Origin: Bacillus methanolicus MGA3
GTDB taxonomy: Bacteria; Bacillota; Bacilli; Bacillales; Cytobacillaceae
Assembly (NCBI RefSeq): GCF_000724485.1
Contig: NZ_CP007739.1
Span: forward strand, 2,464,843 to 2,528,842
Length of the DNA: 64,000 nucleotides
Reading direction: 5' to 3'
The translations under genes were made by a program, and so were the position numbers. The notes below the pieces were generated by a model. It was not told the DNA's origin. It saw only the letters and a program-made list of their open reading frames with translations, and searched no databases. Below, one piece after another: positions 8,734 to 19,042 of this stretch (position 1 is the first letter of the stretch; each line of letters opens with the position of its first letter).

Positions 8734-9873
8734 ATGAAATATTTTGATTATGCCGCTACTTGTCCTCTTGATGAGGAAGCAGCACAAATTTTTTTAAAAG
8801 CTTCGCAAAATTATTTTGGAAATACACAAAGTCTCCATGATATAGGCAGCAATGCTTCTGCTTTACTTGATCAGTGCCGTTTGAGGCTAGCCCAGCTTCT
8901 AAACGTTGAAAAAGAAGGAATTTATTTTACAAGCGGTGGATCTGAAAGCAATTTTCTTGCCATTCATGCACTATTATCGGCAAAAAGAAAAAAGGGTCGG
9001 CATATTATTGCAGGCCAAGCCGAGCATTCATCCATTCATAGCTCACTAATGCGACTTGAAAAAGATGGCTATGAAATTTCCTACCTTCCTTTTAACAAAG
9101 AAGGGATTATTGACCTTGAAAACTTACGTGCTGCGATAAGAGAGGATACAGTCCTTATCACAATTCATCATGCAAATCCAGAGATTGGAACCGTTCAGCC
9201 GATTGAGGAAATTGGCTTGCTTTGTAAACAATACGAAATTTTATTTCACACTGACTGTGTCCAGACGTTTGGAAAAATTAAATTAGACAAGATAAATAAA
9301 TGGGCGGACAGCTTTTCTATATCAAGTCATAAGTTTTACGGTCCAAAAGGCGTTGGAGCTGTTTATGTCAATCCGTATTTAGCGTGGAAAACTTTTTATC
9401 CAGGGGCTGTTCATGAAAGGGGTTTCAGACCTGGAACCGTTAATGTACCGGGAATTGCGGCTATGACTGCCGCCGCGGAGAAATCATATGCTAACCAAAC
9501 TGAATATGCTAAAAAGTTTTTAAAACTGAGAGATGCTTTTAAACATTCTGTAAAAGAGATTAGCGACCGAATTACCATTTATGAAGCAAATGATTCGAAT
9601 ATGCAGCTTCCATCCATTATTGGGTTGAGATTAATGGGGTTAGAAGGACAATGGGTGATGCTTGAGTGCAACCGCCGGGGATATGCCATTTCGACCGGAA
9701 CAGCGTGCCAGATAGGCTTGCAGTCTCCTTCTAAAACGATGCAAGCACTCGGAATCGATAACAAAGAAGCGAAGGAATTTATTCGTATTTCAGTTGGAAG
9801 AGAAACAACCGAGGAAGATGTCGAGTCTTTAGGACAAACCATTGTCCAAATTGTCCGTCAAGCAGGGGTTTAA
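8734..9873 (+). CDS. nadS: Cysteine desulfurase of the NAD operon (NifS/NadS type)
   Basis: 379 residues, class V aminotransferase fold. KYFDYAATCPLD at the N-terminus and ISSHKFYGPKGVGA (PLP lysine, about residue 200) identify a NifS/IscS-type desulfurase; the FSTGTACQIG-like C-terminal loop (here AISTGTACQIG) carries the persulfide cysteine. In B. subtilis NifS matures the NadA iron-sulfur cluster. Divergent from nadB. I prefer ATG 8734; TTG 8722 is an alternative because neither has a strong ribosome site. Unlike B. subtilis no nadR/yrxA gene follows: the next gene is convergent pheA. Confidence 0.9.
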   Translation: MKYFDYAATCPLDEEAAQIFLKASQNYFGNTQSLHDIGSNASALLDQCRLRLAQLLNVEKEGIYFTSGGSESNFLAIHALLSAKRKKGRHIIAGQAEHSSIHSSLMRLEKDGYEISYLPFNKEGIIDLENLRAAIREDTVLITIHHANPEIGTVQPIEEIGLLCKQYEILFHTDCVQTFGKIKLDKINKWADSFSISSHKFYGPKGVGAVYVNPYLAWKTFYPGAVHERGFRPGTVNVPGIAAMTAAAEKSYANQTEYAKKFLKLRDAFKHSVKEISDRITIYEANDSNMQLPSIIGLRLMGLEGQWVMLECNRRGYAISTGTACQIGLQSPSKTMQALGIDNKEAKEFIRISVGRETTEEDVESLGQTIVQIVRQAGV

Positions 9874-9913
9874 TAAGATGGTCTCTTAATTCAACATAAA
9901 GTTTAGTCAAAAG

Positions 9914-9940
9914 AAAAGGATCCGCTAAAGGGATCCTTTT
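9914..9940. terminator. Bidirectional terminator between nadS and pheA
   Basis: Arms AAAAGGATCC (9914-9923) and its complement (9931-9940). T-rich tracts follow on both strands. It overlaps the last codons and stop of pheA. Confidence 0.85.
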
Positions 9941-10797
9941 GCTGCTTTTTTCAGTTGAAAAGAAGGGTAGCTTCCAAGCACCTTTACTTTACAGCCGAGA
10001 GCTTCAAGTTCTGCGATCGCACCCGGAATCAATACATCATCCATTTTCATTTCAATATCAATAATAAAGAAATAATTACCAAGCCCTGTTTTCATCGGGC
10101 GGGATTCAATTTTTGACAAGTTCAGCTTCCTCCATGCAAATGCAGATAGAACTTGATGCAAAGTTCCTGCCTGGTCTGATGGCAAAGTAACCATTATTGT
10201 TGTTTTAAAACTGTCGGGAACACGTTTTATATCAGGTTTATCATCACTATTTTTTGATAAAATTACAAATCGTGTATGGTTGTGTCCGAAATCATGAATG
10301 TCTTCTTTTACAATAATTAATCCATATTCTTTTGCTGATAGTGCATTTCCAATCGCGGCCGCCCTTATTTCGGGATGTTCTTTGACATATTGGGCAGCTG
10401 CAGCTGTAGACGTTGTCGTTTCACAGCGAACTCCTTTAAATTGCTGGTGCAAGAATCGATGGCACTGGGCAATGGCATGTGAATGGCTGTAGATCAATTC
10501 GATTTCTTTCCATCTGTGTTGATTTGCTTTATGTACCATAAAATGCTGACGTATCGGCATGGTTGTTTCGCCGATAATTGGCAGCTCTACTTCATGAATT
10601 AAATAATCAAGTGTGATATTAACAGATCCTTCCAAGGCATTTTCAAGCGGAACGAGGCACAGATCCGTTTTCCCTTCTTCAACTGCGTCCATACATTCCG
10701 GAATTGTTTGAAAAGGAATAGATTCTGCGCTCGGAAATATTTCTCTAACTGCCATATCCGTGAATGTTGCCCTCGGCCCCAAAAAACCAACTCTCAA
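9925..10797 (-). CDS. pheA: Prephenate dehydratase
   Basis: 290 residues, beginning RVGFLGPRATFTDMAV. PheA turns prephenate into phenylpyruvate in phenylalanine synthesis. The N-terminal two-thirds is the catalytic domain (VPLENALEGSVN; the TRF motif within HNHTRFVIL). The C-terminal ACT domain contains ESRPMK, the phenylalanine-binding ESRP motif, so feedback inhibition is expected. I chose TTG 10797, 6 bases after GGAGGAG; TTG 10800 is possible and an ATG further up lacks family support. pheB lies upstream but 259 bases away, with repeat elements in the gap. Confidence 0.93.
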   Translation of the reverse strand: MRVGFLGPRATFTDMAVREIFPSAESIPFQTIPECMDAVEEGKTDLCLVPLENALEGSVNITLDYLIHEVELPIIGETTMPIRQHFMVHKANQHRWKEIELIYSHSHAIAQCHRFLHQQFKGVRCETTTSTAAAAQYVKEHPEIRAAAIGNALSAKEYGLIIVKEDIHDFGHNHTRFVILSKNSDDKPDIKRVPDSFKTTIMVTLPSDQAGTLHQVLSAFAWRKLNLSKIESRPMKTGLGNYFFIIDIEMKMDDVLIPGAIAELEALGCKVKVLGSYPSFQLKKAAKGSL

Positions 10798-10847
10798 CAA
10801 AATCTCCTCCCATGACAAAATGGAGGGACATTCCCTCATTACGAAAC

Positions 10848-10868
10848 ATTGAGGGTCTGACCCTCAAT
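10848..10868. repeat. REP-like palindrome (GAGGGTCTGACCCTC) upstream of pheA
   Basis: Perfect 10-bp arms, ATTGAGGGTC and GACCCTCAAT, around one T. A second small palindrome (GAGGGACATTCCCTC, 10823-10837) sits beside it. The GGGTCTGACCC core recurs near 16605, 52976, 53048 and 54400. Confidence 0.75.
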
Positions 10869-10962
10869 CTTAGCAAATCCTTTTTTATAAACAATACATC
10901 ACTTCATCACTTTAATAAAGTAAAAATTCAAATTATTCTCCACATTAACTTAGTATATTGCC

Positions 10963-10995
10963 GTGGAAAAGGGGCGGAGCTGCGCTATCAAAAAT
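10963..10995 (+). repeat. 33-bp dispersed element, copy 1
   Basis: Begins GTGGAAAAGGGGCGGAGCTG and continues CGCTATCAAAAA. The same sequence with one internal difference (CGC/TGC) occurs inverted at 25825-25857. Found in the pheB-pheA gap. Not coding. Confidence 0.8.
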
Positions 10996-11027
10996 AGAAA
11001 TGTCATCTTTTCGAATAAAATAAAATA

Positions 11028-11056
11028 AAAAACAGCTGGGAAACTCGCAGCCGTTT
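11028..11056 (-). terminator. Intrinsic terminator after pheB
   Basis: On the minus strand AAAACGGCTG...CAGCTGTTTT forms a stem with one mismatch, followed by TTATTTTATTTTATT. It suggests obg-pheB ends here and pheA has its own promoter. Confidence 0.7.
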
Positions 11057-11512
11057 TTACGCACCTGATCCCAGCACTTCAACTTTATCTACAAACTCAA
11101 GCCGGCGAAGCCGTGTTAAAAGTTCATCAATTTCAATTTCCATTTCTGTAATATTCAACGACAAAGTGACGTTTGCCCTGCCTTGCAAAGGAATCGTTTG
11201 ATGAATCGTAAGAACGTTGCATCCAGCCGAAGCCACAACGCTTAATAACTGCGAAAGCGTCCCGGAGCGGTCTTCAAGATGAAAAAACAGAGTGATCAGC
11301 TTCTCCTTCACAACTGTATGGAAAGGAAAGACTGTATCTCTGTACTTATAAAAAGCACTTCGGCTTAGATCAACGCGCTGAACAGCTTCCCAGACTGACT
11401 CAGCTTTTCCCCTTTCAATCATTTCTTTTGCTTCAAGGGTCTTTTTCATCGCTTCCGGCAGAACATCCTCACGGACTAAATAAAATTTTTTATCGAATTT
11501 ATCATGTCTCAT
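11057..11512 (-). CDS. pheB: ACT domain-containing protein PheB
   Basis: 151 residues. N-terminal 65 residues look like a small helical DNA-binding-like region ([21 protein letters not shown]); residues about 70-150 form an ACT domain ([21 protein letters not shown]). Known in Bacillus as PheB/YszB between obg and pheA; once called chorismate mutase, but its biochemical role is not settled. 23 bases after the obg stop, so it is cotranscribed with obg. Confidence 0.88.
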   Translation of the reverse strand: MRHDKFDKKFYLVREDVLPEAMKKTLEAKEMIERGKAESVWEAVQRVDLSRSAFYKYRDTVFPFHTVVKEKLITLFFHLEDRSGTLSQLLSVVASAGCNVLTIHQTIPLQGRANVTLSLNITEMEIEIDELLTRLRRLEFVDKVEVLGSGA

Positions 11513-11535
11513 TTCTCCACCCCGTCAATCAAGAG

Positions 11536-13424
<1,889 letters not shown>

Positions 13425-13544
13425 GAAAAAAACCCCTAAACAGTTATTAAGTAACAGAAGACTGCTTGCTGATAGTATATCAAAAAAGTGTGAATGCGTA
13501 AGCAAATTTACACTAAAACGCCAAAATTGTTCCTATCGAAAAGA

Positions 13545-15430
13545 ATCGAGTAGGAGGGGGTGACTAACCCCCGACCTCTCACACCACCGTACGTACCGTT
13601 CGGTATACGGCGGTTCAATTAAGTATGACGTAGAAAATGATATCTCTCGAATAGACTTCTTAACCCTTGATGACTCCAGTAGGAGTTATCGAGGGTTTTG
13701 TGTAGAATGGGACTGCAGGCAATCCGCCAGTATTTCTTGCGTGTATTGCCCCACTCGATTGCTTTATGACTTGGAACACCTAATGCTCTAAGTTTCCGAA
13801 TTCTTGTTTTCGGCGTTTTCCACTCTTTCCATAAACACATTCGAAGTCTTCGTCTTATCCATTCATCAAATTCTTTGAACTTGCTTGGTGTATCTGCCAA
13901 GGCAAAATATCCACACCATCCCATTAGGTACATGTTCAGTTTCTCAATTCTTTCCTCCATTCGATACGGTTTGGATCTGGATGTGATTTCACGGATCTTG
14001 TTCTTGAATCGTTTCACACTTTCTTTCGCCATCCGTATCTTGGGTGTTTTGTTTGGTGTAAAGCTAAAACCGAGAAACTTCCGTTTCCAAGGACGGTGTA
14101 CCGCCGATTTCTCTTTATTTACCTTGAGCTTTAATTCCTTCTCGATAAAGTTAGTAATGGAGTTCATGACACGAATTCCTGCTTTCTTTGTTTTCACGTA
14201 GATATTACAGTCATCCGCGTACCGTACAAATTTATGTCCACGTTTCTCAAGTTCCTTGTCCAACTCGTGAAGCATGATGTTTGATAATAGTGGATTAAGC
14301 GGTCCACCTTGTGGCGTTCCCATGTCTGTTTCCATTACCACTCCATTTATCATCACGCCTGATTGAAGATACCGGCGGATTAACTTAAGTAAAATCCGAT
14401 CTTCGATCGTTTTCGCCAAGATCCCCATCAGTTTGTCGTGGTTCACCTTGTCAAAGAATTTCTCTAAGTCTATATCGACCACCCAGCGATATCCTTCTTT
14501 GATATAGCCCTTTGCTTTCCTGACCGCGTCATGTCCTCTGCGGCTTGGGCGAAAGCCGTAGCTATGTTCAGAGAAGGTCGGATCGAAGATTCTCGTTAAC
14601 ACTTGGGCGATCGCTTGTTGAATGAAACGATCAGTCACGGTGGGGATACCTAGAAGTCTTACTCCGCCGTTCGGTTTCGGGATTTCGACTCGACGAACGG
14701 GTAAGGGTTTGTAGGTTCCCTCTCTTAACGACTGTCGAATGGAGTCCCAGTTTTCATAGAGGTGTCTCCGTAGGTCTTTTGCGGGCATGCCATCTACTCC
14801 GTGACTTCCTTTATTCTGTTCAACTCGTTTTAATGCCGTTAGGAGATTTTCCCGTGACAAAATCAGTTCCATCAACATAGATATCCTCTCCACGTGAACG
14901 AATCCCTCTATTTGTGCCATCTTCTGCTCCACCCTCTTGAAGTCCCCCGTGGGATTCACCACTTCCTCCTTCAAGTAAGTCCTGCCGGATTGTCTGCTTC
15001 AACACAGAAGATGAACGCGTAGTGTTTCGTTCTCCTTAATTGTTCAGTCCTTCCTCTTTCGTCTCGAGCTCGAAAGAGTACTATGACCTCTGCTGACTTC
15101 TGACTGCTCAGCTATCTATCGCTAGATAGGTTACCAAGATTACTTGGCGTGCCAGTCAGATCTCCCCGGGTAAGAGTGTAATCTTTCCTTCCATCTATCT
15201 GCTTCATTTACTCTGTATCACCTTCGGCAGAAAGGGCTTTGTTTTGTTTTGCAAACTCACCCAGTGATACCTAGCCTTATATGAAGTTCGTATTCCTCAG
15301 ACCGGAAGTTTGCCGTCCGCTTCCTTCAGATTCCGCGTTACCACGGACACCCTTGCGTTATGCTAACTGCTACTTCTGCCTTCACAGCTCGGGACTTGCA
15401 CCCTATAGATTACACCCATGCCGGGCGCAC
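13545..15430 (-). mobile_element. Complete group IIC intron with reverse transcriptase
   Basis: About 1886 bases on the minus strand. The 5' end at 15430 reads GTGCGCCC. About 550 bases of ribozyme domains I-III precede the reverse transcriptase gene. After the gene, domain V is recognisable near 13580-13618: stem ACCGCCGTA/TACGGTGGT, a 2-base CG bulge and a GAAC loop. Domain VI follows (GGGGG/CCCCC stem and CCTACTC branch region) and the 3' end is probably GAT at 13545. The intron lies 6 bases after the rpmA terminator stem, the hallmark target of class C introns. The encoded protein lacks an endonuclease domain, as expected for this class. Confidence 0.93.
13619..14878 (-). CDS. ltrA: Group IIC intron reverse transcriptase/maturase
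   Basis: 419 residues. Reverse transcriptase domain with RRVEIPKPNGG, YGFRPSRR, VDIDLEKFFD, GTPQGGPLNPLLSN and the catalytic YADD (about 220-223), followed by a maturase (X) domain (GFSFTP; YLMGWCGYF). No C-terminal DNA-binding/HNH endonuclease is present. It closely resembles the thermostable GsI-IIC enzyme of Geobacillus stearothermophilus in order of motifs and length. The protein assists splicing and copies the intron into new sites. I chose ATG 14878 because GGAGAGG lies 7 bases upstream; the frame continues to 14974. All motifs look intact. Confidence 0.95.
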   Translation of the reverse strand: MLMELILSRENLLTALKRVEQNKGSHGVDGMPAKDLRRHLYENWDSIRQSLREGTYKPLPVRRVEIPKPNGGVRLLGIPTVTDRFIQQAIAQVLTRIFDPTFSEHSYGFRPSRRGHDAVRKAKGYIKEGYRWVVDIDLEKFFDKVNHDKLMGILAKTIEDRILLKLIRRYLQSGVMINGVVMETDMGTPQGGPLNPLLSNIMLHELDKELEKRGHKFVRYADDCNIYVKTKKAGIRVMNSITNFIEKELKLKVNKEKSAVHRPWKRKFLGFSFTPNKTPKIRMAKESVKRFKNKIREITSRSKPYRMEERIEKLNMYLMGWCGYFALADTPSKFKEFDEWIRRRLRMCLWKEWKTPKTRIRKLRALGVPSHKAIEWGNTRKKYWRIACSPILHKTLDNSYWSHQGLRSLFERYHFLRHT

Positions 15431-15436
15431 AAAAAG

Positions 15437-15465
15437 AAAACTCTAACCTATACGGTTAGAGTTTT
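15437..15465 (-). terminator. Intrinsic terminator of rplU-prp-rpmA; intron target site
   Basis: Arms 15437-15448 and 15454-15465 (AAAACTCTAACC and complement), 5-base loop. On the minus strand the tail CTTTTT runs straight into the intron 5' end. Confidence 0.92.
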
Positions 15466-15476
15466 CATTCATTAGC

Positions 15477-15782
<306 letters not shown>

Positions 15783-16112
15783 CTATTTAAAGGTAATTTT
15801 TATATGCTTTCCATAATCTCTTTCAATCGTTTGCAATGAAACAACCATGCCTTCAAGAAGAAGCTGCACTTTCTCTTGTGTTTCCTTTGGGAGATCCATT
15901 GGAAATTCACATCGAAGAAAGCCGGATTCTTCTTGTTCGATGACAGGTTCAATACCTGTTAACGCAATCACTGAATTAAGAGCTCCGATAGATACAGCAG
16001 AAGCTCCTGCACAAACAATATCATTGCCATACTCGGCAAATCCGGCATGTCCACTCATTGTAAATGATTGAATTTGTCCGGATTCTGTACGATTAATCGT
16101 AATCTTAATCAT
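15783..16112 (-). CDS. prp: Prp protease for ribosomal protein L27 (YsxB)
   Basis: 109 residues. Cysteine protease that removes the L27 N-terminal extension. The catalytic pair is visible: His22 in SGHAGFAEYG and Cys34 in DIVCAGASA. Always located between rplU and rpmA in Firmicutes, as here. The cleavage site in the neighbouring L27 confirms the pairing. Confidence 0.95.
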   Translation of the reverse strand: MIKITINRTESGQIQSFTMSGHAGFAEYGNDIVCAGASAVSIGALNSVIALTGIEPVIEQEESGFLRCEFPMDLPKETQEKVQLLLEGMVVSLQTIERDYGKHIKITFK

Positions 16113-16124
16113 CGGTTAAAAACC

Positions 16125-16433
16125 TTATGCATTGATTTTTTCAATCACAACTTTTGTATAAGGCTGACGATGACCTTGCTTTTTGCGTTGGTTTTTCTTC
16201 GCCTTGTATTTAAAAACAATAATTTTCTTTTGACGGCCTTGTTTTTCAACTTTTGCTGTAACAGTAGCGCCTTCAACTAATGGGCTTCCTACTTTTACCT
16301 GATCGCCGCCTACGAAGAGAACCTTATCAAAAGTAACTGTTTCGCCGACTTCGGCGTTAAGCTTTTCGATGTAGATTGTTTGGCCTTCTTCTACTTTAAC
16401 TTGCTTACCGCCAGTTTCGATAATTGCGTACAT
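16125..16433 (-). CDS. rplU: Ribosomal protein L21
   Basis: 102 residues, starting [14 protein letters not shown], typical of L21; the basic [16 protein letters not shown] segment binds 23S rRNA. Start ATG 16433 follows TAAGGAGGTG. First gene of the operon; an L21 leader and a strong promoter lie upstream. Confidence 0.97.
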   Translation of the reverse strand: MYAIIETGGKQVKVEEGQTIYIEKLNAEVGETVTFDKVLFVGGDQVKVGSPLVEGATVTAKVEKQGRQKKIIVFKYKAKKNQRKKQGHRQPYTKVVIEKINA

Positions 16434-16541
16434 GAAATGCACCTCCTTATAGACTAAGACTCGCCATCACAGGCGTTTTGCAGCAGCAAAAACTTAAAAC
16501 CTGTTCTGTGCGGTTGTAGCACGGGTGCGCTACAAACATAA
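16434..16541 (-). ncRNA. L21 leader RNA
   Basis: The 5' untranslated region of rplU contains a stem TGTAGCGCACCCGTGCTACA near its start and a second stem around CGCCTGTGATGGCG before the ribosome site. Position and length match the L21 leader conserved in Bacilli, which is thought to bind L21 for feedback control. Exact family match was not computed. Confidence 0.65.
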
Positions 16542-16548
16542 CATGAAA

Positions 16549-16577
16549 ATACTATCACGATTCTTATTAAGTGTCAA
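16549..16577 (-). promoter_or_regulatory. Sigma-A promoter of rplU-prp-rpmA
   Basis: Minus strand TTGACA (16572-16577), 17 bases, TAGTAT (16549-16554). Confidence 0.82.
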
Positions 16578-16582
16578 GAGAA

Positions 16583-16681
16583 TGGCTGACTTTATAACAA
16601 GGGGCTAGACCCCTCCAATCTAATAAAGCACGTTCTATAAATAGTCGTTGTTGGTGGAAGTCAGAGTCTAATGAGTCAGCC
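16583..16681. repeat. REP-like element between rng and rplU
   Basis: Outer arms GGCTGACT/AGTCAGCC (the right arm overlaps the rng stop) enclose AGGGGCTAGACCCCTCCAATC and, further on, TTGTTGGTGGAAGTCAGAGT. The inner segments align with the element at 54376-54462 (GACCTCTCCAATCCAA and ATTGTCGGAGAAAGTCAGA) apart from an extra stretch of roughly 20 bases. Confidence 0.65.
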
Positions 16682-18137
16682 TCTCAAAACGGCGGATGTG
16701 ATAAAAAGGTTTCGGAGAATCCTCTTTTATCTCGAATTTTATTTTCAATCCAAGCATTTCTTCAAGCCGGATTTGGTGAATATTATTTTCACCCGCAAAA
16801 ACATCGGCTACTTCTTTAGTTGTTTCAATTAACACACCATCATAATCAGAATGCCGTTGTTCCCAAAGTTCACGTTCAAGCCGAAAAGCAACTGTTTCAG
16901 GGCTTAATACCCTGCCTGTTCCTTCACATACAACACATTTTGCGGTTAAAGCCTCTGATATAGCCACCTTCGTTTTCTTCCTTGTTAGCTGCAAAATTCC
17001 TAGCGGAGTAAACCCGATTACTTTTGTTCTTCTGTCATCTTTTGTTAACTCGGATTGCATTTTCTGAAGAACCCGCTCCCTGTCTTCCTCTCTATTCATA
17101 TCAATAAAATCAATTAATATTATTCCGCCTATGTCCCGCACCCTTATTTGGCGTGCAGCTTCTTCTGCAGCTGCTAAATTCACAGAAACAACCGTATCTT
17201 GCAAATCATTTTTGCCTGAGTATTTCCCTGTATTTACATCAATGACAGTAAGCGCCTCGGCTTCATCAAAAATCAAGTAGGCCCCATTATCAAGCCAAAC
17301 AATCCGCTTTAAAGCTTTTTCTATCTGATGTTCAATGTCCCAGGCGTTAAATATATTTTCCTTGCCTGTATAAAGCGCCACATTCACATTGATTTTTGCA
17401 TCTTTAACATACCGTTCGATTTTGTCCTTTAGAAGAATATCATCAACAATAACTTCTCCTGTGCCAATCGTTTTTATTTCCGAAATCAATTGTTTATAAA
17501 ACAGATCTTTTTCAAAGAGAAGCGAAGGTTTTTTCCTGGAGGCAGCAATCCTTTCGAGCTCCTTATACATGTTTCTAAGAGCCTCAAGTTCACTAGCAAT
17601 CACATCTTCTGTTTGATTTTCTGCACTGGTTCTAAAAATCAGCCCTTCATTTTCTGCTTTAATTTGTTTTCCAAACCGTCTCCATCGTTCCCTGTTTCTC
17701 TCATCAACGATCTTTTTTGACACTGCTATATACCGGCCATTTGGCATATAGATCATATACTCGCCTTGAAGCTCGATAATTCCGGTTAGCCTCGGCCCTT
17801 TCGTTCCAGTAGCATCTTTCTCCACTTGAACGAGAATTTTTTCACCCTGGTGGACAAAAGAAGAAATAGAACGATTGTTCCGCACCTCTTTTGGTTCATC
17901 CGATAGTACAAACGCCGGCAATTTATCTCTATGTAAATAACCTGACTTCTCTTCGCCAATATCTACAAAAGCGGCGTTCATTCCCGGTAGAACTTTTGAA
18001 ACAACCCCAAGATACAAATTACCAACAATTGAATGGCTTCTTGGCTGCTCGATAAAAAATTTTTCAACTGTTTGTCCGTTAAGAAGAGCAAACCTTTTCT
18101 CTCTCGTGAGACTATTGACAATTAATTTCATCAACAT
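16668..18137 (-). CDS. rng: Ribonuclease E/G family protein (RNase G)
   Basis: 489 residues. Endoribonuclease that cuts single-stranded RNA at AU-rich sites. An S1-type RNA-binding region lies near the N-terminus (GNLYLGVVSKVLPGMNAAFVD), and the catalytic domain carries DVNTGKYSG and DFIDMN with the Mg-binding aspartates. CVVCEGTGRV near residue 415 is the Zn-link cysteine motif. B. subtilis 168 lacks this gene, but several Bacillaceae carry it at this place between spoIVFB and rplU. Start ATG 18137 (ATG 18131 possible) follows GCGAGG. Confidence 0.93.
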   Translation of the reverse strand: MLMKLIVNSLTREKRFALLNGQTVEKFFIEQPRSHSIVGNLYLGVVSKVLPGMNAAFVDIGEEKSGYLHRDKLPAFVLSDEPKEVRNNRSISSFVHQGEKILVQVEKDATGTKGPRLTGIIELQGEYMIYMPNGRYIAVSKKIVDERNRERWRRFGKQIKAENEGLIFRTSAENQTEDVIASELEALRNMYKELERIAASRKKPSLLFEKDLFYKQLISEIKTIGTGEVIVDDILLKDKIERYVKDAKINVNVALYTGKENIFNAWDIEHQIEKALKRIVWLDNGAYLIFDEAEALTVIDVNTGKYSGKNDLQDTVVSVNLAAAEEAARQIRVRDIGGIILIDFIDMNREEDRERVLQKMQSELTKDDRRTKVIGFTPLGILQLTRKKTKVAISEALTAKCVVCEGTGRVLSPETVAFRLERELWEQRHSDYDGVLIETTKEVADVFAGENNIHQIRLEEMLGLKIKFEIKEDSPKPFYHIRRFERLTH

Positions 18138-18169
18138 GTTTCCTCGCTTTAATCCTGATCATGATTATT

Positions 18170-19042
18170 CTACCATTTATAAGTGTAAAGCAAATCTCCA
18201 GCTTTCGCAGAAGTCATTTTTTCAGTAAAATAGGCATGAAGCAGTTCATTTTCGTCAAGAGACCCCTTTTCCTTCCCATTCTTTTCAATAATAATCGGGT
18301 GTTTGCATCCCCTTTGGAACCGTTCCAGAATTTTGATAACCAATTCATCTTCACTGACTATAATTGGCTTTAAAGAACGGAAATCACTATTTTTTCCGTA
18401 ATACCTTTCCAGTAAGAAACGGATAAATACAAACCGCATTTGCTTCCATTCGTTGTAAACGGAATATGCCAAGAAAACAATAACGATCCAAACATTCAAA
18501 TTCACAGGAGCCGTCATTAAAGTGATAAAGGTAAAAAGAACGATGGAGCAAATTGAAATGAGTAAAGTAATTTTGTGTGCCTCCGGGAAAGATCTCTTTA
18601 ATGAAAACATTAAAAACAAGAGTTTTCCCCCATCCAGCGGCCAAATCGGTAAAAAATTAAAAATCAAAATCATAAAATTATATTGAATAAATAAACCGTA
18701 CCAATAATCAGGCAACAAGGAAAGTTTATAAAAAAGAAAAGCTAAGCCCATCATCCAAAAATGTTGAAAAGGACCTGCAAGAATAACAGCTCCTTCCTCT
18801 ATTAATGGGCGGTTGCCATGTTCTTCAACCTCCATCACACCACCGAAAGGGAGCAAAGAAAATTTCTTAATCCTCCAAGAAAAAAACGAAGCTGCTGCCG
18901 CATGTCCCATTTCATGAACAAAAATAATCAGCAGGAGCAGACACAACTCAATAAAACGTGCGGTCAAAACCGCAATTGCAATGACGAACCACAATAGCGG
19001 ATGAATGTGAATATGTGAAAATAAGGAAATGATTTTATTCAA
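18170..19042 (-). CDS. spoIVFB: Intramembrane metalloprotease SpoIVFB
   Basis: 290 residues. Site-2-type zinc protease that cleaves pro-sigma-K in the mother cell. HEMGH gives zinc ligands His43 and His47 with Glu44; the third ligand Asp137 lies in PLDGGK. About six membrane segments, then a C-terminal cytoplasmic domain that resembles the CBS region of the B. subtilis protein. It overlaps spoIVFA by 8 bases, indicating translational coupling. Confidence 0.94.
   Translation of the reverse strand: MNKIISLFSHIHIHPLLWFVIAIAVLTARFIELCLLLLIIFVHEMGHAAAASFFSWRIKKFSLLPFGGVMEVEEHGNRPLIEEGAVILAGPFQHFWMMGLAFLFYKLSLLPDYWYGLFIQYNFMILIFNFLPIWPLDGGKLLFLMFSLKRSFPEAHKITLLISICSIVLFTFITLMTAPVNLNVWIVIVFLAYSVYNEWKQMRFVFIRFLLERYYGKNSDFRSLKPIIVSEDELVIKILERFQRGCKHPIIIEKNGKEKGSLDENELLHAYFTEKMTSAKAGDLLYTYKW

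Noticed and set aside
13619..14878. Reverse transcriptase as retron or diversity-generating element
   Set aside because: The maturase domain, adjacent domain V and GTGCG start identify a group II intron; no msr/msd or template/variable repeat is seen.
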